From Phlebiopsis flavidoalba (taxonomy: Eukaryota; Basidiomycota; Agaricomycetes; Polyporales; Phanerochaetaceae), in the NCBI GenBank assembly GCA_035772785.1, contig JAOCPU010000041.1:1-64000 (forward strand): a DNA stretch of 64,000 nucleotides. Direction: 5' to 3'. The notes beneath the pieces were generated by a model. That model made no database searches and was not told where the DNA came from. It worked only from the letters and a program-made list of their open reading frames with translations. The position numbers were made by a program, and so were the translations under genes. This document shows, one piece after another, positions 46,018 through 57,499 of this stretch (position 1 is the stretch's first letter; each line of letters opens with the position of its first letter).

Positions 46018-48513
46018 TTAAAATTCCGGTAGCCATCCCGCTTCAGGTATCAATGTTGTACTATTGAGTTCCTTCTCTTGAAGCGTCTTTGCAACGGTAT
46101 GCACAGGACCTATGAACCATTTCATTGGCAGACACGACCCACGAGATGGACGCAAAAATGAATACCGCCATGACGATCACGACAGTACATAATCTGGGGC
46201 AGAGAGTAAGATTATGACGGTGATCGACCTTCCCCGTATTGAAAGGAGTATGCTCACTCATTTCATCAGCCGCAGGGTGTTCCCCAGGAGGGAAAAGCAG
46301 CAGAATGGAGATGAAACATACCCAGGCGACGGCGATTATTCCAATGGGCATGTACCACCTACCCAGCGAGAACGGCCCAGGGACGAGTTTTATCCCTTCC
46401 AGACGTGAGTCCGCAGGAATATCGGCGTCACATACGACGTGTACAGCCAATTGACGGCGGATCTGTCAAGGACGCCCCATGTTTTGTCACAGGGCAACAC
46501 TCGAAAGGGACGCCGTAAGAGCAAAATGCGTAAACTTGTTACCCTTGTTACCCACCCCGGTAGGCTCAAAGCGAGGTCAGAGCAGCCGGTCAAGAGAACC
46601 CGAGAACTCCACATATCCCTGCAGTAAGCGCACAACTAGCCACACGGGGGAAGCAGAAGCATTCCACTGGGGTCTTGGGTATATCGATTGATCTTCTTCC
46701 ACCATCACGCGATCCAGGGAGCGCGTTATCGCAACGTGGCAAATGCAGAATAACGACGCGCGAACGGCATCGACAACCTGTGGGCAGCTCCAGTCCACCA
46801 TATCCGTTGCAGTGATATCAGCGAGGAATTCAAGATCACAAAGCTTGTGGATGAACGTGCCTGTACCACGATTAATGAAGGCCCATATGGCAAGCCAATC
46901 CCTTGTTTTCGCCAGCACCGGTGAGAAAGAGCTGGCCCATTGCGGCCAGGGGCAGGTCGGTTGGGCAAGGATGTCAGGAAACGGATGCCGAGGCGGAACG
47001 AAGCCCGCATCGCATGAACAGCAGCCAGCCCAAGATGCGTGATATCCAAAGACGCTGACCTATATGATAGCGATGGGTGCAGCGCGCAGAGACGGGCGCC
47101 TTGCAGTTTCTTTTCAGCAATAGTGGGGGCCGCAGAGAGTCATATCTGATGCTAGACAACACGGGTCCCAAGCTGTGTGCGGAGAATCATCAGGGCTGAT
47201 GGGGAACACCTATACAGCCCGTGAGTCGAGCGTCCACATTGTGGTGCGGGTGATAGAAGGCAAGTCAGGAATGCCCAGGGACCATCTAGAAGCCAGGGTG
47301 TAAGTACAAACCCTGAGCTCATGTGTAACTGAGGAGTAGACGCACTATTGCTCCCAGGCCGCTATTTGTTCTCGAAATCGGTGAATGCAGTCTTGGTAGA
47401 GATCCCTAGTTCTTTGGATCTCCAGAGGCTACAGAGCAACATGCACAATGGCTGCGATCGTGATGTGGCCAACTGCACTTCTGGGTGAGCGTTGTTCTTC
47501 CACATATCCATATTCTTTTAACTTCCCTGGTAATCACGGACGTAGAATAGTGTTTATTCTCGCAAGTACTCTGTGCCTTTTTTTTTTTCTCCCCCTCTTT
47601 CCTTCCCTTCTTTTTTTTTTTCCGCTTTTCCTCTCCTCCTAGCCACATCAGCAGGAGCACAGCACCATCACACTGTTTTTTTCCTGCTACGCCAAAATGG
47701 AATTGCCAACCCCATATCAGTCACACAGATGATCGGTCCATCACCGAGAGCGACCCCTCATAGACCCAATTTCCCAACGCGTCGTGATCAACTGCCCCTG
47801 CCCAGCCAATAGGACATTGCGTCACTTCAATGACACAAGACACCTTACCTTAGCGTGATCCCGGCGGAGAAGCACTCACACAGCGTGAAATCACATTTGG
47901 CACCCCGCCAAAACAAGGGTCCACCTTGGCGCCAGTAAATGTTCGACCCATCCCAGTGATCTACCCAACTAGCCGAGATGAGCACTCTTCCGGGGATCGG
48001 GATGCAACGTTTGGCGGAAAGGTAATAGAGGCACAGCGCTCGTGCTGGAGTAGACACTTGCAGATTTGCAGATGTATCAGGAGATACAAGAATCTCACGT
48101 TACGGCATGGGAGAGACGCGAGGTCCGCCAAATGACAGCTGACCACCGTCATCACGACAAGATGACAGGATGGCCAGCCGAAGACCATTCCAAATGGCCA
48201 CCTGCACCGCAGTTAGAACAGTAGTGACGGTATGCGGCCACTGAGCGTGCATACAACACCTGATTACAAGCGTGGAAAGAACAGGTGGAAGATGTACAAG
48301 AAGCGATCACCGCCATTTTGATCGAGAATCCAAACGCGATTGTTCTCCAGAAACGCTAATCCAACCAAGAAGAATGTCTAGGATCTGTTCTAGGCATCCA
48401 GTCCAATCTGCGCGGAAATCGGCATGGAAGGCGAATGTGCACTTCCATACCGGAAGACCTCTCTCCTAAACTCGCTTTTTTTGTATCCGCAGCTCGGCCA
48501 GCAGCGACATCAT
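46018..48513 (-). CDS. Amino-acid permease, APC superfamily (GABA/choline permease type)
   Basis: Multi-pass plasma-membrane transporter for amino acids or related amines. The C-terminal part is clear: LYTSYVTPIFLR, KLVPGPFSLGRWYMPIGIIA, VAWVCFISILLLFPPGEHP, then VIVMAVFIFASISWVVSA and KWFIGPVHTVAKTLQEKELN, with a stop at 46018. The middle gives GLAIWAFIIVVQ-like and MGQLFL segments. The N-terminus near 48430-48513 reads LLAELGYKKSEFRRE, the usual cytosolic start of these permeases. The region 47.1-48.4 kb is too damaged to read and includes a pyrimidine tract (47577-47642), so an insertion there is possible. Substrate is not predictable. Confidence 0.7.
47577..47642 (+). repeat. Pyrimidine-rich low-complexity tract
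   Basis: Runs of T (12 and 11) alternate with CCCTC/CTTCC words for about 65 bases. On the strand of the permease gene this is a purine tract, unexpected inside coding sequence, so it may lie in an intron or mark an insertion. Confidence 0.6.
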
Positions 48514-49493
48514 CGGCGTAGGCCGTATATTGACCAGACCATGTCCTTCATGGCTCCCGCTGTCGACGTGTAGCGCCCGTCAGAAACAGACACCATTCGT
48601 CACTTTGGTGTCGCTCTTTTTCAGGGTCGCCCATGAGCTGTCCGTTCGGCAGTGGGCAGAATGAGGTTGGGGGCCCACATCGAGCTCGGTCCATAGGATA
48701 AAGTTCTTCGTATGCCCTCTGCAAAATCACTGCGCACGCGAGGACCGTGCGAGCTGGAAACGTACAAATTGGTGATAGGGAGAGCGAGACACCCGTAGGC
48801 AATTGAAACAGATCAAGCCATCAGAGTGAGAGCCTTCTCAGCCTAAATCAATATATTGAGACGTAATTAGATAGAAGAAACGTCGCGCCGCAAGAAGGTG
48901 GGCAGGATAAGACCACGGCCAAACTTGTCACTGAGTTTCACTCTGTGTTGATAGTATTCAACAAGTAATCTTAAAAAAAAAAAACCAAGCCACAGTTGCT
49001 CGCAAGACCATGTAACAGTTATTCGATTGTCGTTCGCAGTTTATTTCTGTGAGGTGCGAGTCAATTGAATATCGTGAATAACGAGATACCCCCGGGTCAA
49101 CGCGCTTGACTTACTATTTCGAAGTCGTGGTCTGGAAACAAGATCATGATGGAGAAGACCTAGCCCTCTGCATGGGCGTCTAATGGGCGGCCCTGGTGGC
49201 GCGGCCGTAGCCGCGCTGACAGGCGCCCATAGGGGAATTGGGACGCCATGACGCTTTTCGAAACCCCGACTCTCGCCTCAGGGTGATCAACCTCTGGGAA
49301 AGCTTTGCATGATTTACCCTTAGACTTTGCACCTTGTTCACGAAATGAAAACGTGGTAACAAGAACTCATCGCGACCATCTGGTCAAGTGGGACTCCAAC
49401 TTTGGGTCAGATGGTGCACTCCACATTGTCGACCGGCACTCCGCATTGCCGCTTTCATCCAACTTCTCATGAATTACTGGAGCCATGAAGTTC

Positions 49494-49503
49494 GTATAAA
49501 AAG
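49494..49503 (+). promoter_or_regulatory. TATA box of the CE4-type deacetylase gene
   Basis: GTATAAAAAG lies about 120 bases before the ATG at 49618. The interval contains a C/T-rich leader ending in AAACCAATGTTGTAACC. It is a standard core promoter position. Confidence 0.6.
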
Positions 49504-49617
49504 GTGTGTGCACGCTTCTGAATTCTGCATCCTGACTTTGCTCCTACTCACACGCCCTAAAGACTCACACCTTCACTCACAAAAAAACAATCCGCAATTT
49601 AAACCAATGTTGTAACC

Positions 49618-51196
49618 ATGCCGAAGAAAGCTATGATCGGTTTCACGTGCATTGATCTGTCGACGCTGTTGCTGGATGGCAAGTCTAGGATTGCTCGACG
49701 ATGTCAAATTTTCCTGACACTATAATTGCTCTTCAGGTCTTGGCTCGTACGGTGGTGTGTGAAGAGTCGACGCCCTCTGGACGTTTCTCGTGTATGGTTT
49801 TGAGCACGGCATTTTCATTCGCAGTATTCATTATGCATACAGGGCTTGTACAGGCTGGCGAAGTTGGTATTCCCCGCTTGCTGAAGCTGTTCAAAAAATA
49901 CAACACATCCAAGACCTCGTGGTTCATCCCAGGTAATCCCCCACTCTTTCCCATTCCCAGTGATGTGTTTCTGAGAGTCTATGCAGGCCACAGCCTGGGG
50001 AGACATTCCCATCCCCGACACCATCGCTCAAGTACGTGACGATGGACACGGAGATGTATGTTATCAATTCCGTATTCTGGCGAATTTCGGCTCATGACCG
50101 AGCTGCAGCGGCCTACACGGTTACTCCCACGAGGTCAGACTCCATCTATAGTACCCTCAAATCCGCTGCTCACACTGGAAACAGAACCCAACTGCCTTGA
50201 CCTCTCGAGCAGCAAAAGGGATATTTGCTCTTGGACTCACTGTCGATCTCATCACCAAGTTCACCACGGCAAAAAAGCCGCCCAAAGGGTAACGCTGCAC
50301 CTTGTGGTGGGAGACGAGCAAGGGAACGTTACCGAGCTCTTGTTGGGAGAAGGGAATTGAGTAATGGTAAGGTTCCAGCTTAGCACTACTTGAGGGATGA
50401 TACTGATCATGCTTCGTTCAGATCACTCTCACATGGCACACGAGCTCCAGTAAATCCACTATTCGCACAAACATTACTCGCGTCTCATACGGATATGCAT
50501 CATAGCTCACCAATGGGACTATGCTCACCAATGCTACTACTTGCGCGACCAGGATACCTGCACAAGATCGACTACAGCGCTAAAGGCCGAGACATGGATG
50601 ACAGCCCCTCAAGCGCGGCAACCCAACCGGCATTGTCGAAATCCCCGCCCAACTGGTACGTAGGAGCTCTCTGCACGTAGCTCGTTTCGTACTGAGGTTA
50701 TCGGGCAGGTACCTCGACGATCTCCCGCCCATGATGTTCATCAAGTCGGCCCCCAACTCGCACCGGTTGGGTCAGCCCGCTCGTCATTGAACAGATGTGG
50801 AAGGACATGTTCACGTACCTTTACAAGTATGTATCGAATATCTGTCTATGAGATCGTATACTGAATGGGCTTTAGTGAGGAGGGTACGGAGAGCTTCGTC
50901 ATGCCCATCACGATTCACCCCGATGTCTGCGGGTAAGTACATCGTCCCCTTCACGCAAAACGCATAACTCATGGTCATTTAGACGGCCTCACGTCCTCAT
51001 CATGCTGGTTCGTATAATCACATTAATAGAATTATTCCATCGCTGACATCGACTGCAGGAGCGCTTCATCCAATGGGTCAATACTCATGAGGGTGTCGAA
51101 TGGACGACCCGCATCGACATGGCCAACGAGTTCCGCGCACGTTGCCCACCCCCGGCCGGTGCACGCATGCCCGCCGGGTTCCAGCCCAGCAACTGA
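49618..51196 (+). CDS. Polysaccharide deacetylase family protein (CE4, HpPgdA/PuuE-like)
   Basis: NodB-fold amidohydrolase of the cytosolic subfamily that includes Helicobacter PgdA and allantoinase-like enzymes. It starts MPKKAMIGF without a signal peptide. A short intron is followed by LGSYGG- and STPSG-like sequence, a second intron, then AGEVGIPRLLKLFKKYNTSK and TSWFIPG, the family's conserved strand. Further on come GHSLGRHSHP-like metal-site sequence (after frame repair, equivalent to AGHEIGLHGYSHE), YLDDLPPMMF, IKSAPNSH, FTIHPDVCG-like sequence and ERFIQWVNTHEGVEWTTR. It ends FRARCPPPAGARMPAGFQPSN with a stop at 51194. Physiological substrate is unknown. Frame changes are frequent in the middle. 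Confidence 0.8.
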
Positions 51197-51427
51197 GCGG
51201 CGGCTGGCCGACATTAAAATGAAATCGAAGTCAAGGTTGCACCACTGTATTTTTATTAGTCGAAATTGGAATATCCGTTGATGACCCAACGTCATCCGCC
51301 CCGGCGGCGGGCATGGCTGTCTGACTGGCTGACATCCTGTGGTTGCAGCTTTTGCGAGGCTTCGGCCCTAGGTTTTGCTTTCTTGTCTCTTCCTCCCCCG
51401 TGGACGTTGAACACCTTCTGTTTTTCG

Positions 51428-53686
51428 ATGATGGCCTCGAGGGCTATTCCTGCTTTGCTCTTACTTCACTCTCTCTTCCAGGCCCGCGCTGCTCCGCTGG
51501 ACGTTGCTCCCGGTCAAGATGCTTCAACGGCTATCGTCGTCGTCACTGCGGTTGTAACCTCGAATGTCGAAGTATTGGAGACCTCGACGGTCCTCCTTCC
51601 TTCTACAACACCACTCCCCCGCGCCCCCCGCTCCTGAGATGCCAGCGCTACCAGCTTCTCAACCTGCTGAGCCTTCAGCATCCTCTTCCGAGCCATCTCC
51701 ACCCTCGCAGACCCCCTTCGCCTCCGCCACCCTCCACGGTACCTGCGGTTCCCCCACCTGTATCTGCACCACCACCAATACCACCACCGGCGACGACTAT
51801 CATCGATGTCATTACTGTCATCGACACAATTACTCCCGCGCCAGTTACAGTGACCCTGGTCGATCCTCCCGTTACCACAACACAAACAGTCACCGTCTCG
51901 CCCACAGCAACGTCCACAAACACGTCATTGGCAACATCATGGGCAGCCTCCCCGCAGATGACCGACCTCTCCTGCTTCAACGTCCTCTAACTTCGCATAT
52001 GGCAAAGACAACATGCAGATCGTGCAGGGTATCCCCGCCCAACGCGAGCGCGACCACGGCTAGTACGTTCTCGCTGATTCGCTGCCGCCTCTGTGGCGCC
52101 TGGCACGGGAAACTGGACGGCTCCGGCGGCGTCTGATGCTGCTAACTCGACAGCCTCTGCAACGTCCGATGTTGGGTATCCGCCACCGTCCGCGGCACCC
52201 GACGCCGGGAAAACTCAACAGTATCTGCGACACCTGGTGCAGGCAACTTGACGATGCCTGCAACTCCCGGCGCTGGAAACTCGACCGTGCCGGCGCCGCC
52301 TAGCACAGATAACTCGACCGCGGGCGCGACACCCGACGCTGGAAACTCGACGACGCCAGCTCTGCCAACATGGGACAACTCCTCGTCCGTGATACAGCTG
52401 TTCTACCCCGCCGGCTCCGTGAATCCGACTTCGAAGCCGCAGGGCGGCGCGGACTTCTACGCGAACCCGCTGGACCTCAGCCACGCGCAGAACGTCAGCC
52501 TCTCGTACTCGGTTCTCTTCCCTGTGGACTTTGACTGGGGTGCTGGCGGGCAAGCTGCCTGGGATCTATGGGGTGGGCATCGGACGTGTTCTGGTGGTGA
52601 TGATGCGCTTTCTTTCGTGCTTCAGCACACGGCTCATGTGGAGAGAGGACGGTGCAGGGGAGCTGTATCTTGTAAGTTTTCACGGTCATCTGTCCTACGT
52701 TCCATGACTGACTAAGGACATAGTACGCACCCAAAGACAAACAGACTGATGACCTGTGCAACACGCCGCCAAAGTCTGTATGTGACCAAGAGTATGGTCT
52801 CTCCATCGGCCGCGGGGCGTTCAACTTTACTCCTGGGGCGTGGACACACGTGAAGCAGACGGTAACGCTCAGCACGCCCGGGGCACAAGACGGCAGTTTT
52901 TGTCTTCTGGAGGTCAACGGACAGACAGTCATGAATCTCACGGATGTGTACTACCGCGCGGCGTAACCTCAGCTCTCCCGTCGCCGGATGACGGCGGCAG
53001 TGACGACGGCGAGGACCCAGACTACGCGACTTCTACCTCCCAAAGCGACGGCGGGCCGTCGACCACGATCACTTATATTTCTCCTACAGCTACACCTACC
53101 GCGGGCGCCTCCTGTGGAACCAACGCCTACAGCACCTGCCGCTCAGGAGGATTCTGGTCTGGACGGCATTCTCGGACCCATCCTTGGCCCTCTCCGGTCT
53201 CTGTCCGCCAAGTTTGCGTGGCGCCGTTTCTTGACCTTTACTAGCGTTTCTCCAGATGACTCAGGATCAGCAGGACGTACCTATGTGACGACATAGTGCA
53301 ACTACTCCGTCTCTTGAGCCTCCCCCCGTGAACACCCTGCCACCAGCATCCTCATTCACGACGTCTGATTCGATATCGACGACCGTCGTACCCGTAACGC
53401 AGACGGTCAGGGGTCTGGACGCAGACAACTGTGACGTCTACAGCATATATGTCGCAGCCTACCGTCGACTCACAAGGCGTACAAGTATTGGCGCAGGCTC
53501 CGAAGCCAATAGGTTTTACGGGCCTTTTCTTCAGGTATGGCTTCTTCTTGCCTTGAATAGATACAGGATGCTCGACATGCTCATTATTTCTTCAGCTCTT
53601 TCTTTGGAGGACACGAAGAGGAGTATGCGACACCTAAAGACCAGTACACCTGGTTCAAGGATTTTGCGATGGTGGTGAACGCTTGA
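51428..53686 (+). CDS. Secreted polysaccharide lyase family 14-like protein
   Basis: A signal peptide, MMASRAIPALLLLHSLFQARA, starts the protein, followed by a Thr/Pro/Val-rich stalk (VTAVVTSNVEV, TPAPVTVTLVDPPVTTTQTV). An NST repeat region (52108-52385) leads to the catalytic-type domain: VIQLFYPAGSVNPTSKPQGG, ADFYANPLDLSHAQNVSLSY, SVLFPVDFDW, then YGLSIGRGAFNFTPGAWTHV, KQTVTLS and QDGSF. A second Ser/Thr linker with a DPDYATSTS segment follows. The conserved end, FGGHEEEYATPKDQYTWF and KDFAMVVNA, stops at 53684. PL14 enzymes degrade uronate polymers, but the substrate of fungal members is uncertain. The C-terminal FGGH..Y.TPKDQY.WF block is typical of the family. Confidence 0.8.
52108..52385 (+). 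repeat. 33-bp coding tandem repeat (11-residue NST units)
   Basis: About eight units with a period of exactly 33 bases encode variants of GNSTVPAPPST, DNSTAGATPDA and GNSTTPALPTW. Most units carry an N-x-S/T sequon, so the linker is probably heavily N- and O-glycosylated. One unit near 52207 is 35 bases long and shifts the frame, probably a sequence error. Confidence 0.8.
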
Positions 53687-53969
53687 AGAGTTTACTGATG
53701 TGCCAATATTGCTGGCCCGCTGCTTTTTGCTTTGGTTTTTCCTCGTATAAATACATGTCGCTCTTTTGCATGCTTTTCGTAGACGTGTGTCGTATATTTT
53801 GCGGTGCTCGATGTCGAGAAATTACCTTTTCACATCGGCTGGAATGATGCCCGAATGATGCCCGAGCCTGAGCCGGAACGAACGCCGAACGGTGAGACGG
53901 GCGGCAACAGTGCGTAAAGCCATCCCCGCGACCGCGACCTCCACGTCCACGACACGTTTGCTCTACGCC

Positions 53970-55731
53970 ATGTCAGAGGAAAATAATACAAGACCGCTCA
54001 GAATCGCTTTTTGTACATCCTGACCTAGGGATTGGTAAGTGTAAATGGTCCATTGGCTGCTGCGCAGTGCTCACGTAGCTCTTGCTAGGCGGTGCTGAGA
54101 GACTGGTCGTCGACGCGGCTCTCGGTCTACAGAAACGCGGACACAAAGTCGACCTTTACACTTCACATCATGACCCCAAAACATTGCTTTGAGGAGACGA
54201 GAGAGACGGTGAGTAGCCGTACGCGTGGGTGGGCCATCCATGACCGACGTTCAGGAACTCTCAGTGTCCATGGCATAAACACCGCCCATCCCTCGCGAAT
54301 TACAAGGGCAAGCTTCACATTCTCTTCGCCAATGCCCACCAGATGCATCTTATGCTACACATGCTGCGACCATTCGGCCCCAAAATACGATGTTTACTTT
54401 GTCGACCAGCTGTCCATTTGTGTCCCCTCTCTTGCGACACCTCGCCGGCACTCCGGTGCTTTTCTACTGCCATTTCCCCGACAAGCTGCTAGCGGACGGG
54501 GCATATGTGGAGGGAAAGATACGAAGAAGCGGGGGGATTACTCAAGCAATTGTACCGCTTGCCCGTAGACAAGTTTGGACGTGAAGAAGTCACGACCCGT
54601 ATGTTGCTACCGCGTCGGAATCCCAGTCTCAGACTTACGGAGATTTGTCACTCTTCCAGGACAAGCCGATGTCATCCTTGCGAATTCGAAGTTTACCGCT
54701 CGCGTATTCAAGACTCACTTCCCCACAATTGGCGATGACACCTCAGGTTGTATATCCCGGCATCAACCTTGCCGCATATGACGCTGCATCCGCAAGCGAA
54801 TCAGATTCCGATGTGGTGCAGATTAGATCGTATGTCAATCCTGCGCTTCAAGAGAAGCCTCAGTACTTACATTGCTCAGGGAACACCCTACATTGGTATC
54901 CTTGAACCGATTCGAAGCCAAGAAGAACGCTGCGCTTGCGATTAACTCCTTTGCCGCATTACGCAAAAAGCTCACGCACAAACCAGAGTTGGCAAAGTTA
55001 CGACTTGTCATTGCAGGTGCGTTTGAACTCGCTTGGCGATGGAAATTTATATCTCACACGTATGCTATAGGAGGATACGATCCTCGGCTAGAGGATAACA
55101 TGATGACCCTCGTCAAGCTCATCGACAGAGCCAAAGCTCATTCACTAACATACAACATTGTGACTCCGAGCGCTTCCTCAACTAGCATACCTCCCTTCAA
55201 TACCACAGAGAAGGACCCGTCCGTGCTGTTCCTCCTCAATTTTACCACCGCCCAACGCTCAGCCCTACTCACATCCCCTTCAACGCTCGCCCTCCTTTTA
55301 CACCCCCACCAACGAGCACTTCGGCATCGGGCCCGTTTGAAGCCATGTACTGCTGCGGCCCCCCCCCCCCCCCCACACGAACAGCGGCGTCCCTGTACTC
55401 GCATGCAACACCGGTGGGCCAACAGAGAGCGTTCTTGACCAGGACGGCGAACGCACCGGGTGGCTGCGCGCACCGGAAGCGGAGCTATGGGCGGATACGC
55501 TGGTGTGGAGATCGTGAGCATTGACTCCCTGTAGAACGTAGCGCGCGCTCGCGGAACGCGCCTCGGCAGCGGGCGGTGCGGATGTTCAGTATGGATGCTA
55601 TGACAGATGGGATGGAGGCAACGTTGAGGCAGGCGGTGGCTCGTAAGCCTATCCGTCTGTCTGGGGTTTGGATTATGGTGCCAGCTTCTCTTTCGATCAT
55701 TTTGATTGCTGTACTGCTGCTGGTGCATTGA
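53970..55731 (+). CDS. ALG2: Alpha-1,3/1,6-mannosyltransferase ALG2
   Basis: ER enzyme that adds the second and third mannose to the lipid-linked oligosaccharide for N-glycosylation; a GT4 glycosyltransferase. It starts MSEENNTRPLRIAF, where one extra T in a T5 run at 54008-54012 breaks the frame before VHPDLGIGG. An intron at 54035-54088 restores GGAERLVVDAALGLQKRGH. Then come HHDPKHCFEETR, KYDVYFVDQLSICVP, LRHLAGTPVLFYCHFPD, KLLADGAYVEGKIRRSGG, VYPGINLAAYDA, SLNRFEAKKNAALAINSF and KPELAKLRLVIAGGYDPRLE. The GT4 acidic region is NEHFGIGPVEAMYCG. A C-terminal membrane helix VWIMVPASLSIILIAVLLLVH ends at 55729. Length and order match the family throughout. Confidence 0.93.
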
Positions 55732-55892
55732 TAGTTCTCATGTTCTAGGCTCAGAAACATTGAACTATCTATAAATGCAAGATGTTTATACTACTTACTC
55801 GCTTGAGAAAGGGTGGCTATTCTGGACGGATGGCGTTTTCTCTAGACCCAATAGATTTAGATAAGTACCTGGAAAGTGAATGACGCCGCATC

Positions 55893-55973
55893 GCCGAGAT
55901 AGCTCAGCTCACGGGGAGAGAGCAACGACTGAAGTTCTGTTGGAGGTCGGGTGTTCGATCCACCCTCTTGGCA
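55893..55973 (+). tRNA. tRNA-Phe(GAA)
   Basis: Acceptor arms GCCGAGA (55893-55899) and TCTTGGC (55966-55972) pair fully with one G-T, and the discriminator is A. The D-arm starts GCTCAG. The T-arm GGGTG-TTCGATC-CACCC (55949-55965) is perfect and carries the B-box. The anticodon loop CTGAAGT has GAA at 55931-55933. The 5' anticodon strand reads AACGA where pairing with TCTGTT requires AACAGA, so one A seems to be missing after 55926. There is no intron. A run of nine T at 56003-56011 can terminate Pol III. Confidence 0.85.
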
Positions 55974-56002
55974 GTGAAGTTTCCGCCCTCGTCGTATGGT
56001 TA

Positions 56003-56011
56003 TTTTTTTTT
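56003..56011 (+). terminator. RNA polymerase III T-run terminator
   Basis: Nine consecutive T begin 30 bases after the tRNA-Phe 3' end, suitable as the Pol III stop signal. Confidence 0.6.
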
Positions 56012-56343
56012 CCGTTCGTAGGATACGTGGATGTGCAATAGATAGTAATAAGTATATAATACACTACATAGTATGTACCTATCACCGAGCGGCGAGTACT
56101 CATTTGAACCCAGGTCTTACACTCAAATTTTGTCCTCGACTGCCCTTACTGTACTCTATACGTCCCTATCGGCATTACGACAGCGATCTCGCAGTGATGT
56201 GTCCCACTGATGATTAATTGATTAGTGACCACTGACTACTCATGGGATGAATGGACTGGCAGTTGGCAGATCTCTGATCAGTCACAACTCCGAGTCGACC
56301 TCGAAAGTGGTCAAAACAACATACCTCTTGTCCGCTTTGAGCC

Positions 56344-57313
56344 TTACTCCGGTCGTTTCGTACCCTTGGCTAAAAAAGAAATTCACCTCTTTCCCGTGCC
56401 TTACTCCCTTTGTCGCAATGCGCCAACTCGAAGTCCTCCAACCCTACACTTACAAAAGTTTTCCTCACTTCTTCCTCGCCAAATCCATGTCCGATGTGGA
56501 ACGATATGTGCAAACTCAGCGGGGGTGAAGTCAGTTACCTACCGTCTTCCTTTCGCAAAATCTTGTGACGAGGCGGAGCGAGCCGCCGGTTTGAGAAAGG
56601 ACGTAAGGATACGTGTGGTATCGAGCATCCGCTATAGATGGGAAGTGGTGGTACGCAACATTGCACTGGACAATGAGACCAGTCAACAAATGAAGGCGAT
56701 GCTACTTCAAGAAGTATCTACATACCGTGTCTAACATCGAATAAAATACCGTCGAGCTCAGCCACCGGTCCCGCGGAGCTCAGTACAGACAGCGCGCATC
56801 TCGTCGGGCGGGATGCCCTGGTTCGCCACGCGTGTATTGTAGTGGTCAACCTAAAAATGACGACCACAGTCAGGTGACACTCATAAAGCACGGGTGCCTC
56901 AACGTACGACGCCTTGGCTGATATCGACCCCCGATTATAGTCCTTGACATACGGGCTGAGCTCGCCGGCGTACAACAGCGCCTGATACTATCGTCAGGCC
57001 CCTTTGACCAACGCGTGCAGGAAACATCGCGTACCTGTGGCCACAATGGCAAATCCATAAGGTATCGTCCGATCTTCGTCGAAACATAGATGGGTACGCC
57101 TTGATTTATTGCTTCGCGTACCCGACGCGCCATTTCCTGGACATTTCCGACCGCGCATCATAACTCTGCGGCCGTCGCGTCGTTGAATAATGATAATGTT
57201 TTTGGTTCTCGCTTGCAAAATCATGTCCATGACCGTGCGCATGGCCATGATGATGCGGAGTGCGAATGCGAGTGAGTTGAGGCTCCAGCGGTGCTGTTAT
57301 GATGCGTGGACAT
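56344..57313 (-). CDS. SAM-dependent methyltransferase with His-rich N-terminus
   Basis: It starts MSTHHNSTAGASTHSHSHS and, after one frame change, continues HHHGHAHGHGHDFASENQKH, a strongly His-rich leader. The methyltransferase fold follows: KAYPSMFDEDRT, a motif I equivalent to LDFACGTG (frame-shifted at about 57010-57060), ELSPYVK and GVDISQGVV, VDHYNTRVANQGIPPDEMR, AVCTELRGTGGELDG and FDV. An intron (about 56670-56727) leads to CNVAYHHFPSIADATR, ILTSFLKPGGSLLVTDF, EFAHIVPHRHGFGEEEV, LEDFELAHCDKGSK and VNFFLAKGTKRPE, stop at 56344. The AYHHF motif after strand 4 and the IPHRHGF segment are typical of a fungal family of unknown substrate. A 169-codon frame on the other strand is its shadow. 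Confidence 0.8.
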
Positions 57314-57499
57314 GGTGTTCACGAGGATACCCGTGTTTCGGTGTTTTTAGCGCGTTCGCGCGTAGTCTCGATTGATCCAAACAAGTATTTTTCCACAACT
57401 TAATGCGATCGTATAAGAATATGAGCTGCTGTGTAGCATATAGCAGAAATAGATATTGAATAAAATATGAAAGATTCCGGAATCCTAAAAGAGGGCCGT

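Noticed and set aside
56225..56734. 169-codon plus-strand frame
   Set aside because: It lies antisense to the C-terminal half of the methyltransferase, whose motifs (AYHHF, KPGGSLLVTDF) are clear on the minus strand.
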